Source: a virus
Direction: 5' to 3' (one strand)
Virus record (IMG/VR): IMGVR_UViG_3300045283_000203
Span: 1 to 41,980 of that record
Length of the DNA: 41,980 nt
Both the position numbers and the translations under genes were made by a program. Shown here one piece after another: positions 1-7,376 of the stretch. Position 1 is the stretch's first letter; the number at the start of each line of letters is the position of its first letter. The notes beneath the pieces are model-generated. The model made no database searches. It had not been told where the DNA came from and was given only the letters and a program-made list of their open reading frames with translations.

Positions 1-261
1 TATCAACGTTACGGACGCTACCTTGAAAGGGCAATTAACCGGAAAGGAATACACCGGCCCGGTCGAAGAGGGCGCCACGTTTACCGGCGATGTCATTTAC
101 CAGGACGCGCCGATCCCGCCCGATCCGGGGCCAGATCCAGGGCCGGAAAGCGGATGGACCGTATTCACCGCGAGCAACGACACCAAGAAGTTCTACGTCT
201 CGGCCTCCGGCAACGACAGCAACGACGGGCTCAGCGAGGCCAAACCGAAGAAGACCATCAA
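1..261. repeat. Terminal repeat, copy 1 (circular closure of the contig)
   Basis: These bases align without gaps to 41720-41980. I count 16 mismatches, all within positions 1-142; positions 143-261 (119 bases) are identical to 41862-41980. Most mismatches are synonymous; the two protein changes I see are F/Y and G/S in the tailspike N-terminus. The simplest reading is a circular or circularly permuted genome of about 41719 bp whose contig began on one strain variant and ended on another. A real tandem duplication of the tailspike 5' end is the alternative. Confidence 0.85.
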
Positions 262-1570
262 TGCCGGGATTGCACTCTTGCGCACCGGCTATCCGGACTG
301 GCTGTTGCTCAAGCGCGGCGATGTCTGGACTAACCAGGCGATGAACTTGGCCAAGAAAGGCCGCTCGCAAGCCGAGCCGATGTTGATCGACGCCTACGGC
401 AGCGGCAACCGGCCACGGCTGGATTTTTGCGTCGACGAATGGAGCCCGGCGGCGGACTTCAACAACGCCGACAATGTCTGCGTGGTTTCAGTCGAGTTCT
501 ACGCCTACAAGCGTGATCCTGCCAACAGCGCCTATGCGGCCGGTTCGACCTCCGGCGAAAAATCGATGGCGACCGGCGTCAATCTCAGGGGAAGCGGCAG
601 CAACTTCACCATGGAAGATTGCTGCTTGCGATCCTACCGGCACAACTTCGACTGCATCGGCGCTTATCAGACGGTGAAATTGCATCGTTGCGTCGTGCTC
701 GACTGTTATGACTGGCATCAACCCAGCTCAGGCAATACCGAGGGGGCGTTCTTCTCGTACTGCAAAAATGCCATTCTGAGCGAATGTATCTTCGACAGCT
801 GCGGCTGGGTCGGCAGTCATACGCCGATTACGCTGTCGCACTCCGGCTATTTCCGGCAGCCCAACAACCAGGGCAACGGCACCACTGGCCCCGGCACCAT
901 GACCGGTTGCTGGCTATCGCGCAACGCGGCCGACGGCGGCCAGCTGCGGCGAGGCGGCACCATCACCAAGAATTTTTCTACCCTGCATGCCACCGGCTTC
1001 GAATGCGGGCATAACTATCAGGACGGTGAGGGTGGAGCGATGTCGAATGAAGGCAACGTCTCCGACAACGTCGTCACCCGTTCGCAAAATGTTGGCGCGG
1101 GCCGCACCGGTCATGGTTTCGTCATGGACAGCTGTCAGGGCTCGGGGGTTACGGCCCAGCGCAACATCGTTTGCAACCTGCACGAGAATGCGCGTCATAC
1201 CGGCGGCGGCAGCGGGGCGTTGTGGGTGCAGCCGATCTATTTGGAAAAATGCGCCAACGTCAAAGTCATCGACAACATCGTGTTCGATTGGCCAACCGAC
1301 GACAACCGGGGCATCTACGACGCCCAGAGCGGCGGTGGCAACGTGATGACACCCAACAAGATCGACATGAACGGCGACAATTCCGAGCACCATTTCAGTG
1401 ACCCGAAGCGCACGCTGGCCAAGTATTACAAGAGCATCGGCGGCACCGAGGACGAAGTGGCTTGCATTGAGGCCGTACGCGATCAGGCCAAGGGCAACTG
1501 GAACGACAAGCTCACAGCCAAGGCCGTGATCAACTATTTTCGCGCCGGGTTTGATCTGCCGGCGATCTAG
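2..1570 (+). CDS. Tailspike, right-handed beta-helix type (5' end lies at 41712 across the contig junction)
   Basis: Predicted receptor-binding tailspike. The reading frame is open from base 2, so the gene is cut by the window edge; the other end of the window supplies the missing ATG (41712) and the first residues [10 protein letters not shown], giving about 525 residues in all. A short N-terminal particle-binding-like part with a Pro/Asp/Gly linker ([10 protein letters not shown]) is followed by [12 protein letters not shown], the usual opening of parallel beta-helix polysaccharide-binding or degrading proteins, and then by Asn/Gly-rich repeating strands (for example NVSDNVVTRSQN, VKVIDNIVFDW). 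Catalytic residues cannot be assigned by eye. It is the last gene of the late plus-strand block, follows the lysis genes across the junction, and ends directly against the convergent acyltransferase gene. Confidence 0.8.
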   Translation: MNVTDATLKGQLTGKEYTGPVEEGATFTGDVIYQDAPIPPDPGPDPGPESGWTVFTASNDTKKFYVSASGNDSNDGLSEAKPKKTINAGIALLRTGYPDWLLLKRGDVWTNQAMNLAKKGRSQAEPMLIDAYGSGNRPRLDFCVDEWSPAADFNNADNVCVVSVEFYAYKRDPANSAYAAGSTSGEKSMATGVNLRGSGSNFTMEDCCLRSYRHNFDCIGAYQTVKLHRCVVLDCYDWHQPSSGNTEGAFFSYCKNAILSECIFDSCGWVGSHTPITLSHSGYFRQPNNQGNGTTGPGTMTGCWLSRNAADGGQLRRGGTITKNFSTLHATGFECGHNYQDGEGGAMSNEGNVSDNVVTRSQNVGAGRTGHGFVMDSCQGSGVTAQRNIVCNLHENARHTGGGSGALWVQPIYLEKCANVKVIDNIVFDWPTDDNRGIYDAQSGGGNVMTPNKIDMNGDNSEHHFSDPKRTLAKYYKSIGGTEDEVACIEAVRDQAKGNWNDKLTAKAVINYFRAGFDLPAI

Positions 1571-2791
1571 TTAGTGTGCCACTAACGCCATAACCGTGGT
1601 CAGGCCGAGCGTCGCGGTAACGATCAGCATTGCCACCGACATAAAAAGGATGAGCGATCTAGCATCCGGATGCATGCTTAATCTCGGTTGTGCCATCCGT
1701 ACAGCCAGCAATACATCACGAGATAGATCCCGAGCACCAGGATTAGACTGATGACGAAGACCGAGACCCAGGACATTGCACAATCTCGACCCTAGTCTGA
1801 TCCCCGGCAATTCGATCGTACGATACAACAGTTCCGAGCACAGCACGGTGGCCGGGATCACCATCGTTGCCAACACCGAGAAACTAGGCGCTGTGCCCAA
1901 GATCCGCACTGCGACATGTTGGCAGACAACCAGCACGATAAAATGCCCCAGGTAGGTCGAGTACGACCTGCTGCCGAGGTAGATCGCGATCGGGTTCGCC
2001 AGTGCATAGCTGCATACCTTCGGTAGCGTAGCGTCGTTTCCCCCCGGGAGAGAAACGCCGCCGCGACCTCTTTCACGTAAAACGCGACAACAACCCCGCC
2101 GTCCTCTGAGCCTTGGGTAGAACCAGCGGCCAACGATGCCGAGCGCAAAGAACTCGCCGGCCGCCGGCAGCGTAGCTGGCTGATGGTAGCCGCCGAACCA
2201 GCCCTGGTAGAACAGTACTTGCAACAGCACGACCGCCACGACTAAGGCCGGCGCCAGTCGCGGCCGCCTGACCAACAGTCCCACGATCATTGGTGCGAGC
2301 AGGTAGAACTGCCACTCCAACGAGATCGACCATGCGGGCATGTTGAACGCGACGTCGGTCGAGGGCAGCCAGTTCTGCGGCAGCGCGCCGTACAGCATTG
2401 TGATGTGCGCTACTACATGGGCCCAGAAATAGCGGTCGGTATCCTCGACAGTCTGTTGAATGAGCGCCATAAAGCCCGGCGCGAATTGCGGATCGGGCAA
2501 CTGTGTTTGCAGCCGGTAGGCGAAGTATCCAAGGATGCAGGTCACCGCGAACAGCGGGAATAAGCGGAAGAACCGCCGCGTGATGTAGACCGAATAAGGT
2601 TCGGGTTTGCTGAGAATTAGGTGGGTAATGACGAAACCAGATACACACATAAAACCCAGAACTGCCGGATGACCCAACTCCCGCAATACCGTGCCTAACC
2701 GGCCCCATCGATCCGACCAATACGCCAAATGATCCAGCACCACTGCCCACGCCAACCATCCCCTCAAGCCTTCGATGGCAGGAAACCGCAT
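1571..2791 (-). CDS. Acyltransferase-3 family membrane protein (O-antigen/polysaccharide acetylase type)
   Basis: 406-residue polytopic membrane protein. The N-terminus has the acyltransferase-3 pattern: EGLRGWLAWAVVLDH with the family His, then FVITHLILSKPE and the RRFFRLFPLF box. LYRTIELPGIRLG near residue 330 matches the usual family end. Such enzymes O-acetylate surface sugars at the inner membrane; in phages they convert serotype and block superinfection. Two oddities. The family-like part stops near residue 340, but the frame stays open for about 66 more residues ending in a hydrophobic segment. Residues about 223-250 are Arg/Gly-rich where a membrane helix would be expected, and another frame there reads hydrophobic. 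The stop abuts the tailspike stop. The start is an ATG 3 nt after the stop of the upstream 66-aa gene. Confidence 0.82.
   Translation of the reverse strand: MRFPAIEGLRGWLAWAVVLDHLAYWSDRWGRLGTVLRELGHPAVLGFMCVSGFVITHLILSKPEPYSVYITRRFFRLFPLFAVTCILGYFAYRLQTQLPDPQFAPGFMALIQQTVEDTDRYFWAHVVAHITMLYGALPQNWLPSTDVAFNMPAWSISLEWQFYLLAPMIVGLLVRRPRLAPALVVAVVLLQVLFYQGWFGGYHQPATLPAAGEFFALGIVGRWFYPRLRGRRGCCRVLRERGRGGVSLPGGNDATLPKVCSYALANPIAIYLGSRSYSTYLGHFIVLVVCQHVAVRILGTAPSFSVLATMVIPATVLCSELLYRTIELPGIRLGSRLCNVLGLGLRHQSNPGARDLSRDVLLAVRMAQPRLSMHPDARSLILFMSVAMLIVTATLGLTTVMALVAH
1678..1776 (-). CDS. Possible 32-aa single-span membrane peptide overlapping the acyltransferase 3' end
   Basis: A short ATG frame inside the acyltransferase C-terminal extension, in another frame, encodes MSWVSVFVISLILVLGIYL followed by an aromatic-rich end (VMYCWLYGWHNRD), that is, one membrane helix. 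Its TAA is 2 nt from an ATG (1675) in the acyltransferase frame that could start a second 34-residue hydrophobic peptide (1675-1571). The ribosome-binding site is weak (GAG, 8 nt upstream). It could be a real small gene or chance overprinting of hydrophobic codons. Confidence 0.25.
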   Translation of the reverse strand: MSWVSVFVISLILVLGIYLVMYCWLYGWHNRD

Positions 2792-2794
2792 CCA

Positions 2795-2995
2795 TTACTC
2801 CTTCATGAATTCACTCAACAGGTCGCGAATATAAACCAGTTGATCAAGCTGCTGTTGCTGCAGGGACAACGGCCACTGCCCCTCGGCCCGCTCGACCAAG
2901 CCACGTAAGATCACCAAATCAAGGCTATGGGTCGCCACCGAAATCAAACGATGATCAGCCAAGGTACCAACGGTTGGTACGAACATCTTAGTCAC
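2795..2995 (-). CDS. Hypothetical 66-aa protein upstream of the acyltransferase
   Basis: Small soluble protein of unknown family with a Gln-rich helical C-terminal half (SLQQQQLDQLVYIRDLLSEF). The start is GTG at 2995, chosen because AGGA lies 7 nt upstream; an internal ATG three codons later is possible. It ends 3 nt before the acyltransferase ATG, so the two are probably co-transcribed and translationally coupled. The 5' part contains a perfect inverted repeat (2964-2980). No function is assigned. Confidence 0.6.
   Translation of the reverse strand: MTKMFVPTVGTLADHRLISVATHSLDLVILRGLVERAEGQWPLSLQQQQLDQLVYIRDLLSEFMKE
2964..2980. repeat. Perfect inverted repeat GTACCAA-CGG-TTGGTAC
   Basis: Seven-base arms around a 3-base spacer, located inside the 5' part of the minus-strand 66-aa gene and 27 bp before the plus-strand peptide gene at 3008. 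Its size resembles a dimeric repressor operator, but no promoter is evident on it and it may be coding coincidence. Confidence 0.35.
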
Positions 2996-3007
2996 GGCCG
3001 GTTCCTG

Positions 3008-3130
3008 ATGCGTAACAGCGACGATACCCTAAACGGCGCGCGCGGCATCGCCATCGGATTGCTGGTTTCAGTGCCGCTGTGGCTATTGATTGTCGGGGGC
3101 ATCCTACTGTGGTACAGCTGGTGCGGGTAA
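3008..3130 (+). CDS. Small (40-aa) membrane peptide
   Basis: Encodes MRNSDDTLNGARGIAIGLL followed by a second hydrophobic stretch (SVPLWLLIVGGILLWYSWCG): a short polar start and one long transmembrane helix. Similar short NGARG-plus-one-helix proteins occur in rhizobial phages and prophages, recalled as family knowledge and not checked here. ATG 3008 is preferred over ATGs at 2927 and 2951, which would overlap the minus-strand gene, although no good ribosome-binding site is visible for any of them. A strong intrinsic terminator follows 13 nt after the stop, which supports a real, separate plus-strand transcript in this otherwise minus-strand region. Function unknown. Confidence 0.55.
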   Translation: MRNSDDTLNGARGIAIGLLVSVPLWLLIVGGILLWYSWCG

Positions 3131-3143
3131 GACGACTTAAACG

Positions 3144-3176
3144 GCCCCGCCAGATGGCTGTGGCGGGGCTCTTTTT
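3144..3176 (+). terminator. Rho-independent terminator after the 40-aa membrane peptide gene
   Basis: Perfect 9-bp GC-rich stem (GCCCCGCCA / TGGCGGGGC) with an 8-nt loop, then TC and five Ts on the plus strand. It would end plus-strand transcription before the convergent ssDNA-binding protein gene. On the minus strand the stem is not followed by a good T tract. Confidence 0.85.
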
Positions 3177-3182
3177 ATGCTC

Positions 3183-3722
3183 TCAGAAAGGCTCGTCGTT
3201 TCCTTTGACTTCGCCGTCGTCAAAGGCTGATCCCGCACTCGGGCGCCCGTCGAGCCGCTGGCGGCCTTCGCTCTCGATCACCTGAACATGGTTCAGCCCA
3301 AAAGAGACGCCTTTCTTGCCGGGCTGATCCCAGGCGAACGGCACCACGTTGGCGCGAACCAATTGACCGGACCAAACCTCTTCCGGTAACCGAATGTCCT
3401 GCCGGTTGCTGTCGACGATGCCGGGCTTGTTCTTCGACCACGGCGAAATGTAGGTGTGGCCGGGATGATAGCCATCATAGCTCTTTTTGCCGGCATCGCG
3501 GAATGGCATTTCGACGGTCTTGAGATTGACGTTGTCGCCCCACTTCTTGCGTGCGGCCTGGATGCAGGCGTCTTGCAGCGCCTTGTAGGCTGGGGACTTC
3601 TGCTGCGTCGGATCGAAGATCAGCGAGCAGTTGTAAACCGGGTCCTGGCCTTCGAAGCGGGGTTTAGGGGTGAAAAGCTGGGCGAACGAGAGGGTGGCGT
3701 AGGGGGTATTGATCGCGGTCAT
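3183..3722 (-). CDS. ssDNA-binding protein, DUF2815 type
   Basis: 179-residue protein with features of the DUF2815 phage single-stranded DNA-binding family: an N-terminal TPYATLSFAQLFTPKP strand, YNCSLIFDPTQQKSPAYKALQDA, and a C-terminal VSFGLNHVQVIESEGRQRLDGRP core. The tail is acidic and ends in DEPF, as in SSB proteins that recruit partners through an acidic, Phe-ended C-terminus. It would coat ssDNA during replication and recombination, consistent with the upstream nuclease, helicase and resolvase. ATG 3722 fits the conserved N-terminus; a GTG at 3755 would add 11 unrelated-looking residues and would leave little room after the promoter at 3772-3799. It is last in the early minus-strand operon and may also have its own promoter. 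Confidence 0.8.
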   Translation of the reverse strand: MTAINTPYATLSFAQLFTPKPRFEGQDPVYNCSLIFDPTQQKSPAYKALQDACIQAARKKWGDNVNLKTVEMPFRDAGKKSYDGYHPGHTYISPWSKNKPGIVDSNRQDIRLPEEVWSGQLVRANVVPFAWDQPGKKGVSFGLNHVQVIESEGRQRLDGRPSAGSAFDDGEVKGNDEPF

Positions 3723-3771
3723 GCTTGAGATCTTTCTATTGACATGGGTTGACACGAATTAACGAAAATAC

Positions 3772-3799
3772 ATTGTGTTGAAATTAACTCTGCTGTCAA
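3772..3799 (-). promoter_or_regulatory. Candidate sigma70-like promoter for the ssDNA-binding protein gene
   Basis: Minus strand: TTGACA (3799-3794), 16-nt spacer, CACAAT (3777-3772, 4/6 to consensus). The -35 context GGTTGACAGC is shared with the promoters near 14333 and 14630. The -35 box also forms one arm of a wide inverted repeat (GTTGACA at 3748-3754, TGTCAAC at 3794-3800), which may be operator-like. Confidence 0.55.
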
Positions 3800-3808
3800 C
3801 CTTAGATT

Positions 3809-4555
3809 TCAAAATAATCCTTCGTCGTCGAACGCCGCAGCGGCGCGGTTTTGATGCTGACGCGCGAAAGCCGCGCACTCGGTTCGCCGCACGCACCAAC
3901 GGCAATGTGACCCTGCGTTTTCGGTTGGGTCACCCTGAGCAATCCTGAGCACGGCGGGCCTCACCTCGCGCTCGCTCCAACTCCAAAGCTCGCTCAGCGT
4001 CGTCTCATGCGTACGCAGTGGGTCGCAGCCGGCACGCGGCTGGCAGATCGCCAGCGTTACCTTGGCATCCGCGTACTGCTCCTTGACGTGGCCTGCTAGT
4101 GCCAATGCGTAGAGCTTGAGCTGCGGAGCGTCGGGCGCAACAACGTGGCCCTTGCCGTATTTGAGATCAGCAATGACGATGCTGCTGTTGGAGGGGACAT
4201 GGACACCGCAATCGAGCGTGCCCCAGACCATGCCGTCCGTGTCGGGAACATGGAGGCGCTTTTCGAGCAACACCTTGGCGTCCGGCAGCAGCATCATGCA
4301 CTGAACGAAAGTGATGTAGAGGTTCAGAGCCCGGCACATGCCGGGCGACACGATAAACTCTTCACCCTCGACGGTGACCTTATCGGGGAGGAAAATATCC
4401 CCCTTCAAGGTCATCTCGGCGACCGCGTGCGCGGCGGTGCCCTCGCGGGCGTACTTCGACGACGGCCGCAGCCTATCCTTGGTCTTGGTGACGCTGGCCG
4501 GGCATTGAAGCCACATCGCGGCCGACGAAGGCGAACAGGCCGCATGGTTGCTCAT
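3809..4555 (-). CDS. Cas4/RecB-like PD-(D/E)XK nuclease with Fe-S cysteines (DUF2800 type)
   Basis: 248-residue nuclease of the DUF2800 type. Visible motifs: GTAAH (His43), WGTLDC (Asp115), VIADLKYGKG (Asp130, Lys132), which together form a PD-(D/E)XK core. Four cysteines in the Cas4/AddB arrangement, Cys18 near the N-terminus and Cys218, Cys221 and Cys227 near the C-terminus, predict a 4Fe-4S cluster. The expected role is exonuclease processing of DNA ends during phage recombination, partnered by the ssDNA-binding protein just downstream. Its ATG overlaps the stop of the XRE gene (ATGA), so translation is coupled. Confidence 0.82.
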   Translation of the reverse strand: MSNHAACSPSSAAMWLQCPASVTKTKDRLRPSSKYAREGTAAHAVAEMTLKGDIFLPDKVTVEGEEFIVSPGMCRALNLYITFVQCMMLLPDAKVLLEKRLHVPDTDGMVWGTLDCGVHVPSNSSIVIADLKYGKGHVVAPDAPQLKLYALALAGHVKEQYADAKVTLAICQPRAGCDPLRTHETTLSELWSWSEREVRPAVLRIAQGDPTENAGSHCRWCVRRTECAAFARQHQNRAAAAFDDEGLF

Positions 4556-4980
4556 GCGTCTTTGTCTCTTTCGACGAGCAAAAGAACGTCTGCCGTGGTT
4601 TCAAGGAGCGGCGCTAGCCTCTTAGCCCACTCGACAGTGAGTTTCCGGTCGCCGTTCGACCAGCGGGTGATGTTCTGCTTATTGGTGTCCAAACGATCGG
4701 CAAGTTCGGTGGGGCCTTTACCGGCCTTTTCCATCGCTTTCCGTAACCCATTTGGATATTTTTTCTCGACTGGTTCGGGCATAGCCTCGGACACCACTGC
4801 TGACATCCATTTCTCTCCGGCGGTATCCAGGGCAATCGCAAGTGCCGTAAGGTCTGAAATCGATAACCGTTCCAAGGTTGTCAACTCGGCCGCAGGATCG
4901 TGAAGCAGCACCCGGGCCCAGTCACGTATGTCATTCGCGATGTCTTGCTTACGATCCTTCGGTTGCCAGTGCGGGCTCAC
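4552..4980 (-). CDS. XRE/Cro-type helix-turn-helix regulator
   Basis: 142 residues. The C-terminal half (about residues 78-135) reads as a Cro/CI helix-turn-helix: GLRKAMEKAGKGPTELADRL, then NKQNITRWSNGDRKLTVEWAKRLAPLL, with the recognition helix at NKQNITRWSNG. The N-terminal half (DIANDIRDWARVLLHD...LTALAIALDTAGEKW) is helical and unrecognised. The start is GTG in a GTGA overlap with the upstream gene, and the stop overlaps the nuclease ATG, so it is embedded in the early operon. It may repress early promoters, for example those with paired palindromes at 14319 and 14616; that link is inference. Confidence 0.8.
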   Translation of the reverse strand: MSPHWQPKDRKQDIANDIRDWARVLLHDPAAELTTLERLSISDLTALAIALDTAGEKWMSAVVSEAMPEPVEKKYPNGLRKAMEKAGKGPTELADRLDTNKQNITRWSNGDRKLTVEWAKRLAPLLETTADVLLLVERDKDA

Positions 4981-5516
4981 GTCAGGGCCCCGTTGTCAAT
5001 CGCCTCGCGGATCGGCACGAAGGCGTCCGGCGGCAACTCCCGGAACGACTTGGCGCCGTTGCCGAACCGGGACAACAGCTCGAATACCTCCTTCTGGTAG
5101 CCGTTGGCGTAGGCCGACTGCAAATCCTCGATGGTCTTCTGGCGCAGCTTCACCACTTCGGCCGGGTCCATGCCTTCGGCGGACGCGGGCGGCGGCGGCA
5201 TAACCATGGGTGGCGGTGCGAGAGCAGCCTTCTTCGCCTCTTTGGCGGCACGCATCTTCGCAGCCGCAGCTTTCTGCTTTTCGGACCGGTCGGGTTTGGG
5301 TTTTTCCGCCGGCATATCCCCAGGGTTTTCCACCGGCATATCCACATGGTTTTCCACCGGACGCGCGGCGGCAGGGGGTGGGGCCGGAGCGTCTTGAAAC
5401 TTCGCGGCGGCTTTGAGGTGGTCTTGTTGGCTGGTTTGCCGGCTGACACCAGATAGAAAATTTTCCATCTGGGTGAGAATATCGCCGAAGTAAACGGCTT
5501 CGAAAGTGATCTTCAT
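4977..5516 (-). CDS. Hypothetical early protein with a Pro/Ala/Lys-rich middle
   Basis: 179 residues of unrecognised family. It has three parts: an N-terminal folded segment (MKITFEAVYFGDILTQMENFL), a low-complexity middle rich in Pro, Ala and Lys with VENHVDMPVENPGDMPAEKP near-repeats, and a helical C-terminus (VVKLRQKTIEDLQSAYANGY, then EVFELLSRFGNGAKSFRELPPD). ATG 5516 is chosen because AAGGAG lies 9 nt upstream; a longer reading frame to 5717 only shadows the helicase. It starts 4 nt after the helicase stop and overlaps the XRE start, so it is an operon member. The bipartite fold with a charged linker would suit an adaptor or nucleic-acid cofactor, but no function can be assigned. Confidence 0.7.
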   Translation of the reverse strand: MKITFEAVYFGDILTQMENFLSGVSRQTSQQDHLKAAAKFQDAPAPPPAAARPVENHVDMPVENPGDMPAEKPKPDRSEKQKAAAAKMRAAKEAKKAALAPPPMVMPPPPASAEGMDPAEVVKLRQKTIEDLQSAYANGYQKEVFELLSRFGNGAKSFRELPPDAFVPIREAIDNGALT

Positions 5517-5520
5517 GGTC

Positions 5521-6900
5521 CTACACTCCTTCGGCGTCGAACAGTTGGGTGAACTCGCGAGCCTTGCGCACCAGCAGGCCGTTGATGAGGTCGTCGACGG
5601 TGTCGGCGGCGGATAGCATCCGAACCACGACGCCGTCTTGCTGGCCAATACGATGGACGCGACAAGCGGCTTGCGCATTGTCCATCGGGGTCCAAGAGCT
5701 TTCGACGAACACCACATCGCTGCATTTACAGTTGGGGCCCACCAGTGTGATCGCGGTCCCGGCGGCCTGGATGTTGCCGATGAACACTCGGCATTGCTGA
5801 TCGTTCAAGAATTTATCGACGGCGGCTTCGCGGTCTTTTGGCGAGGTCGTACCTGTCAGCACGGCAGGCAAGTACTCGCCGAGATGACGGGAAAGCGCGC
5901 CGATGACGTGGGCGTGGTGCGCGAACACCAAGACTTTGCGGTCTAGGGGCAAATTGTCGAGCATGTCGACGATGTAGTCGGTGGCCCCTCGCAGCTTGGC
6001 GAGACCCAATAGTCGGCGCAGCGTCATCAGCGCGGCGTTGTTGCCGATCACCCGCAGTGCTTCGGTCAGCACATCAAGGTCACTGCTGCCGTCACAGGCC
6101 AACAGCTCGTTGATGATCTTCTCGAATTGCGCGGCCTCAGCGCCTGGCATCAGGCTGGCATCGAGCGGCACCGGGACCTGATCCCAGATAATCGCCGGCA
6201 GGTCCTTGAAGACGTCTTCCTTCCGAACGCGGAGCATGAACGGGGCGATCATGGTCTTGAGCTGGTCGAGGTTCTTGGAGCCCTCGATGACGCGGATCAT
6301 CCGGGAACCCCCGAAGCTCTTGTGGGTGACGCGGCAGAAGCGCTCCTCATAGGCATGCCGGGCCATCGGCACCCCGTTCGAACCTTGCAGGCCCTGCGGC
6401 CAGCAGATCGACAGCAGGGTGTAGAGGTCGCCCGCGTGGTTGCGCATCGGGGTGCCGCTCAACGGCACGATCTGCCCGAGCTTGGGCGCGGCACGGCGTA
6501 ACGCTTTGACCCGGTTGGTGTCGGCGGCGTTGTAGGCGTGGGCCTCATCGACCGCCGTTAGCTCGAAAGCCAGACCGCTAGCTAAAGCTTCCGGGATCGG
6601 GCCCGGTTTCTGCGACATCAGGCCGTGGGTCACGATGGCATAGGTCGCGAGCTTGTTGAGATCGGCGGCGGTTCGGACCACGACAAAGCTGGCGCCGGGA
6701 TGCCAAAGCCGGATCTCCCGCTTCCAGACCAAGACGGCGGAGGCCGGGCAGATCACCAGCACGCGCATGGCGCCGCGCAGCTTGACCGCCTCGATCAAGG
6801 TGCGGGTCTTGCCGATGCCCATATCGTAACCGAGGTAGGTCGGCAGGCCCTCGGCCAACCGCATGGCACCGACGTGCTGGTGGGGAAATAGCGGGTTCAT
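5521..6900 (-). CDS. SNF2-family DEAD/H helicase (superfamily 2)
   Basis: 459 residues from ATG 6900, which has GGAG 8 nt upstream; a longer upstream frame only overlaps the resolvase gene. Helicase motifs in order: motif I DMGIGKT (26-32), Ia VICPASAVLVWKREI, motif II DEAH (118-121), motif III LSGTPMRN (147-154), then a second RecA lobe with KVLVFAHHAHV, AGTAITLV and motif VI QAACRVHRIGQQDG. RVHRIGQ is diagnostic of the SNF2 group. Phage members act as ATP-driven DNA translocases or remodellers in replication and recombination. The start overlaps the resolvase stop by 4 nt. Confidence 0.9.
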   Translation of the reverse strand: MNPLFPHQHVGAMRLAEGLPTYLGYDMGIGKTRTLIEAVKLRGAMRVLVICPASAVLVWKREIRLWHPGASFVVVRTAADLNKLATYAIVTHGLMSQKPGPIPEALASGLAFELTAVDEAHAYNAADTNRVKALRRAAPKLGQIVPLSGTPMRNHAGDLYTLLSICWPQGLQGSNGVPMARHAYEERFCRVTHKSFGGSRMIRVIEGSKNLDQLKTMIAPFMLRVRKEDVFKDLPAIIWDQVPVPLDASLMPGAEAAQFEKIINELLACDGSSDLDVLTEALRVIGNNAALMTLRRLLGLAKLRGATDYIVDMLDNLPLDRKVLVFAHHAHVIGALSRHLGEYLPAVLTGTTSPKDREAAVDKFLNDQQCRVFIGNIQAAGTAITLVGPNCKCSDVVFVESSWTPMDNAQAACRVHRIGQQDGVVVRMLSAADTVDDLINGLLVRKAREFTQLFDAEGV

Positions 6901-7376
6901 GCAAACAACTCCGGGATGCGGGGGACAATACAACGAACATAATACCAGTCGCCGATCAGCAAGGCTTCGGCACGGTCGGCGTCTTTTTTGCGAGCGAGAT
7001 GGGCGTTGTGCTGCGGCCATTTGCGGATCGCCAGCTGACGCGAAACCTCTTTTTCATGTGACAGCAAGTGATGGAAAGCCTTCCAATGGGTTGGACTTAC
7101 CAGGGTCAGCGGCAGTCGCAGTGCGCCGGCGACACCGTGAATGATGCCGACCCCCATGCCGAATTTGAAGGTCGAGGCGACGCCCTGCTTAGGCATCGCA
7201 TGGACGTTCTCGACCACCAGATGCTCGACCCGCATGTCACTGAGCGCGTGGGCGAAGGCAGTGCTGTCGAGCATGCCGTTGACGGTGCGGATGTCGTCGA
7301 CGAATACCGGTGTATGATCGTGGAACACGGCAATGGCGGCATGGACGCTACCGGGATCGATGGCGGCGAAGATCAT
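6897..7376 (-). CDS. RuvC-like Holliday junction resolvase
   Basis: 159 residues with an RNase H/RuvC fold pattern: first-strand AAIDPGSVHAAIAV (Asp7), LVVENVHAMPKQG (Glu56), SPTHWKAFH, and the C-terminal ARKKDADRAEALLIG (Asp132/Asp134), which are the four expected acidic catalytic residues. It would cut four-way junctions made during recombination or before packaging. ATG 7376 is inside an ATGA overlap with the small membrane protein gene upstream; the longer reading frame to 7430 adds a Cys-rich stretch that is a shadow of that gene. The 3' end overlaps the helicase ATG, so the operon continues. Confidence 0.85.
   Translation of the reverse strand: MIFAAIDPGSVHAAIAVFHDHTPVFVDDIRTVNGMLDSTAFAHALSDMRVEHLVVENVHAMPKQGVASTFKFGMGVGIIHGVAGALRLPLTLVSPTHWKAFHHLLSHEKEVSRQLAIRKWPQHNAHLARKKDADRAEALLIGDWYYVRCIVPRIPELFA

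Noticed and set aside
2073-2795. 240-aa minus-strand frame overlapping the acyltransferase
   Set aside because: It lies in a second frame over the acyltransferase and has no family features; the acyltransferase frame holds the conserved motifs.
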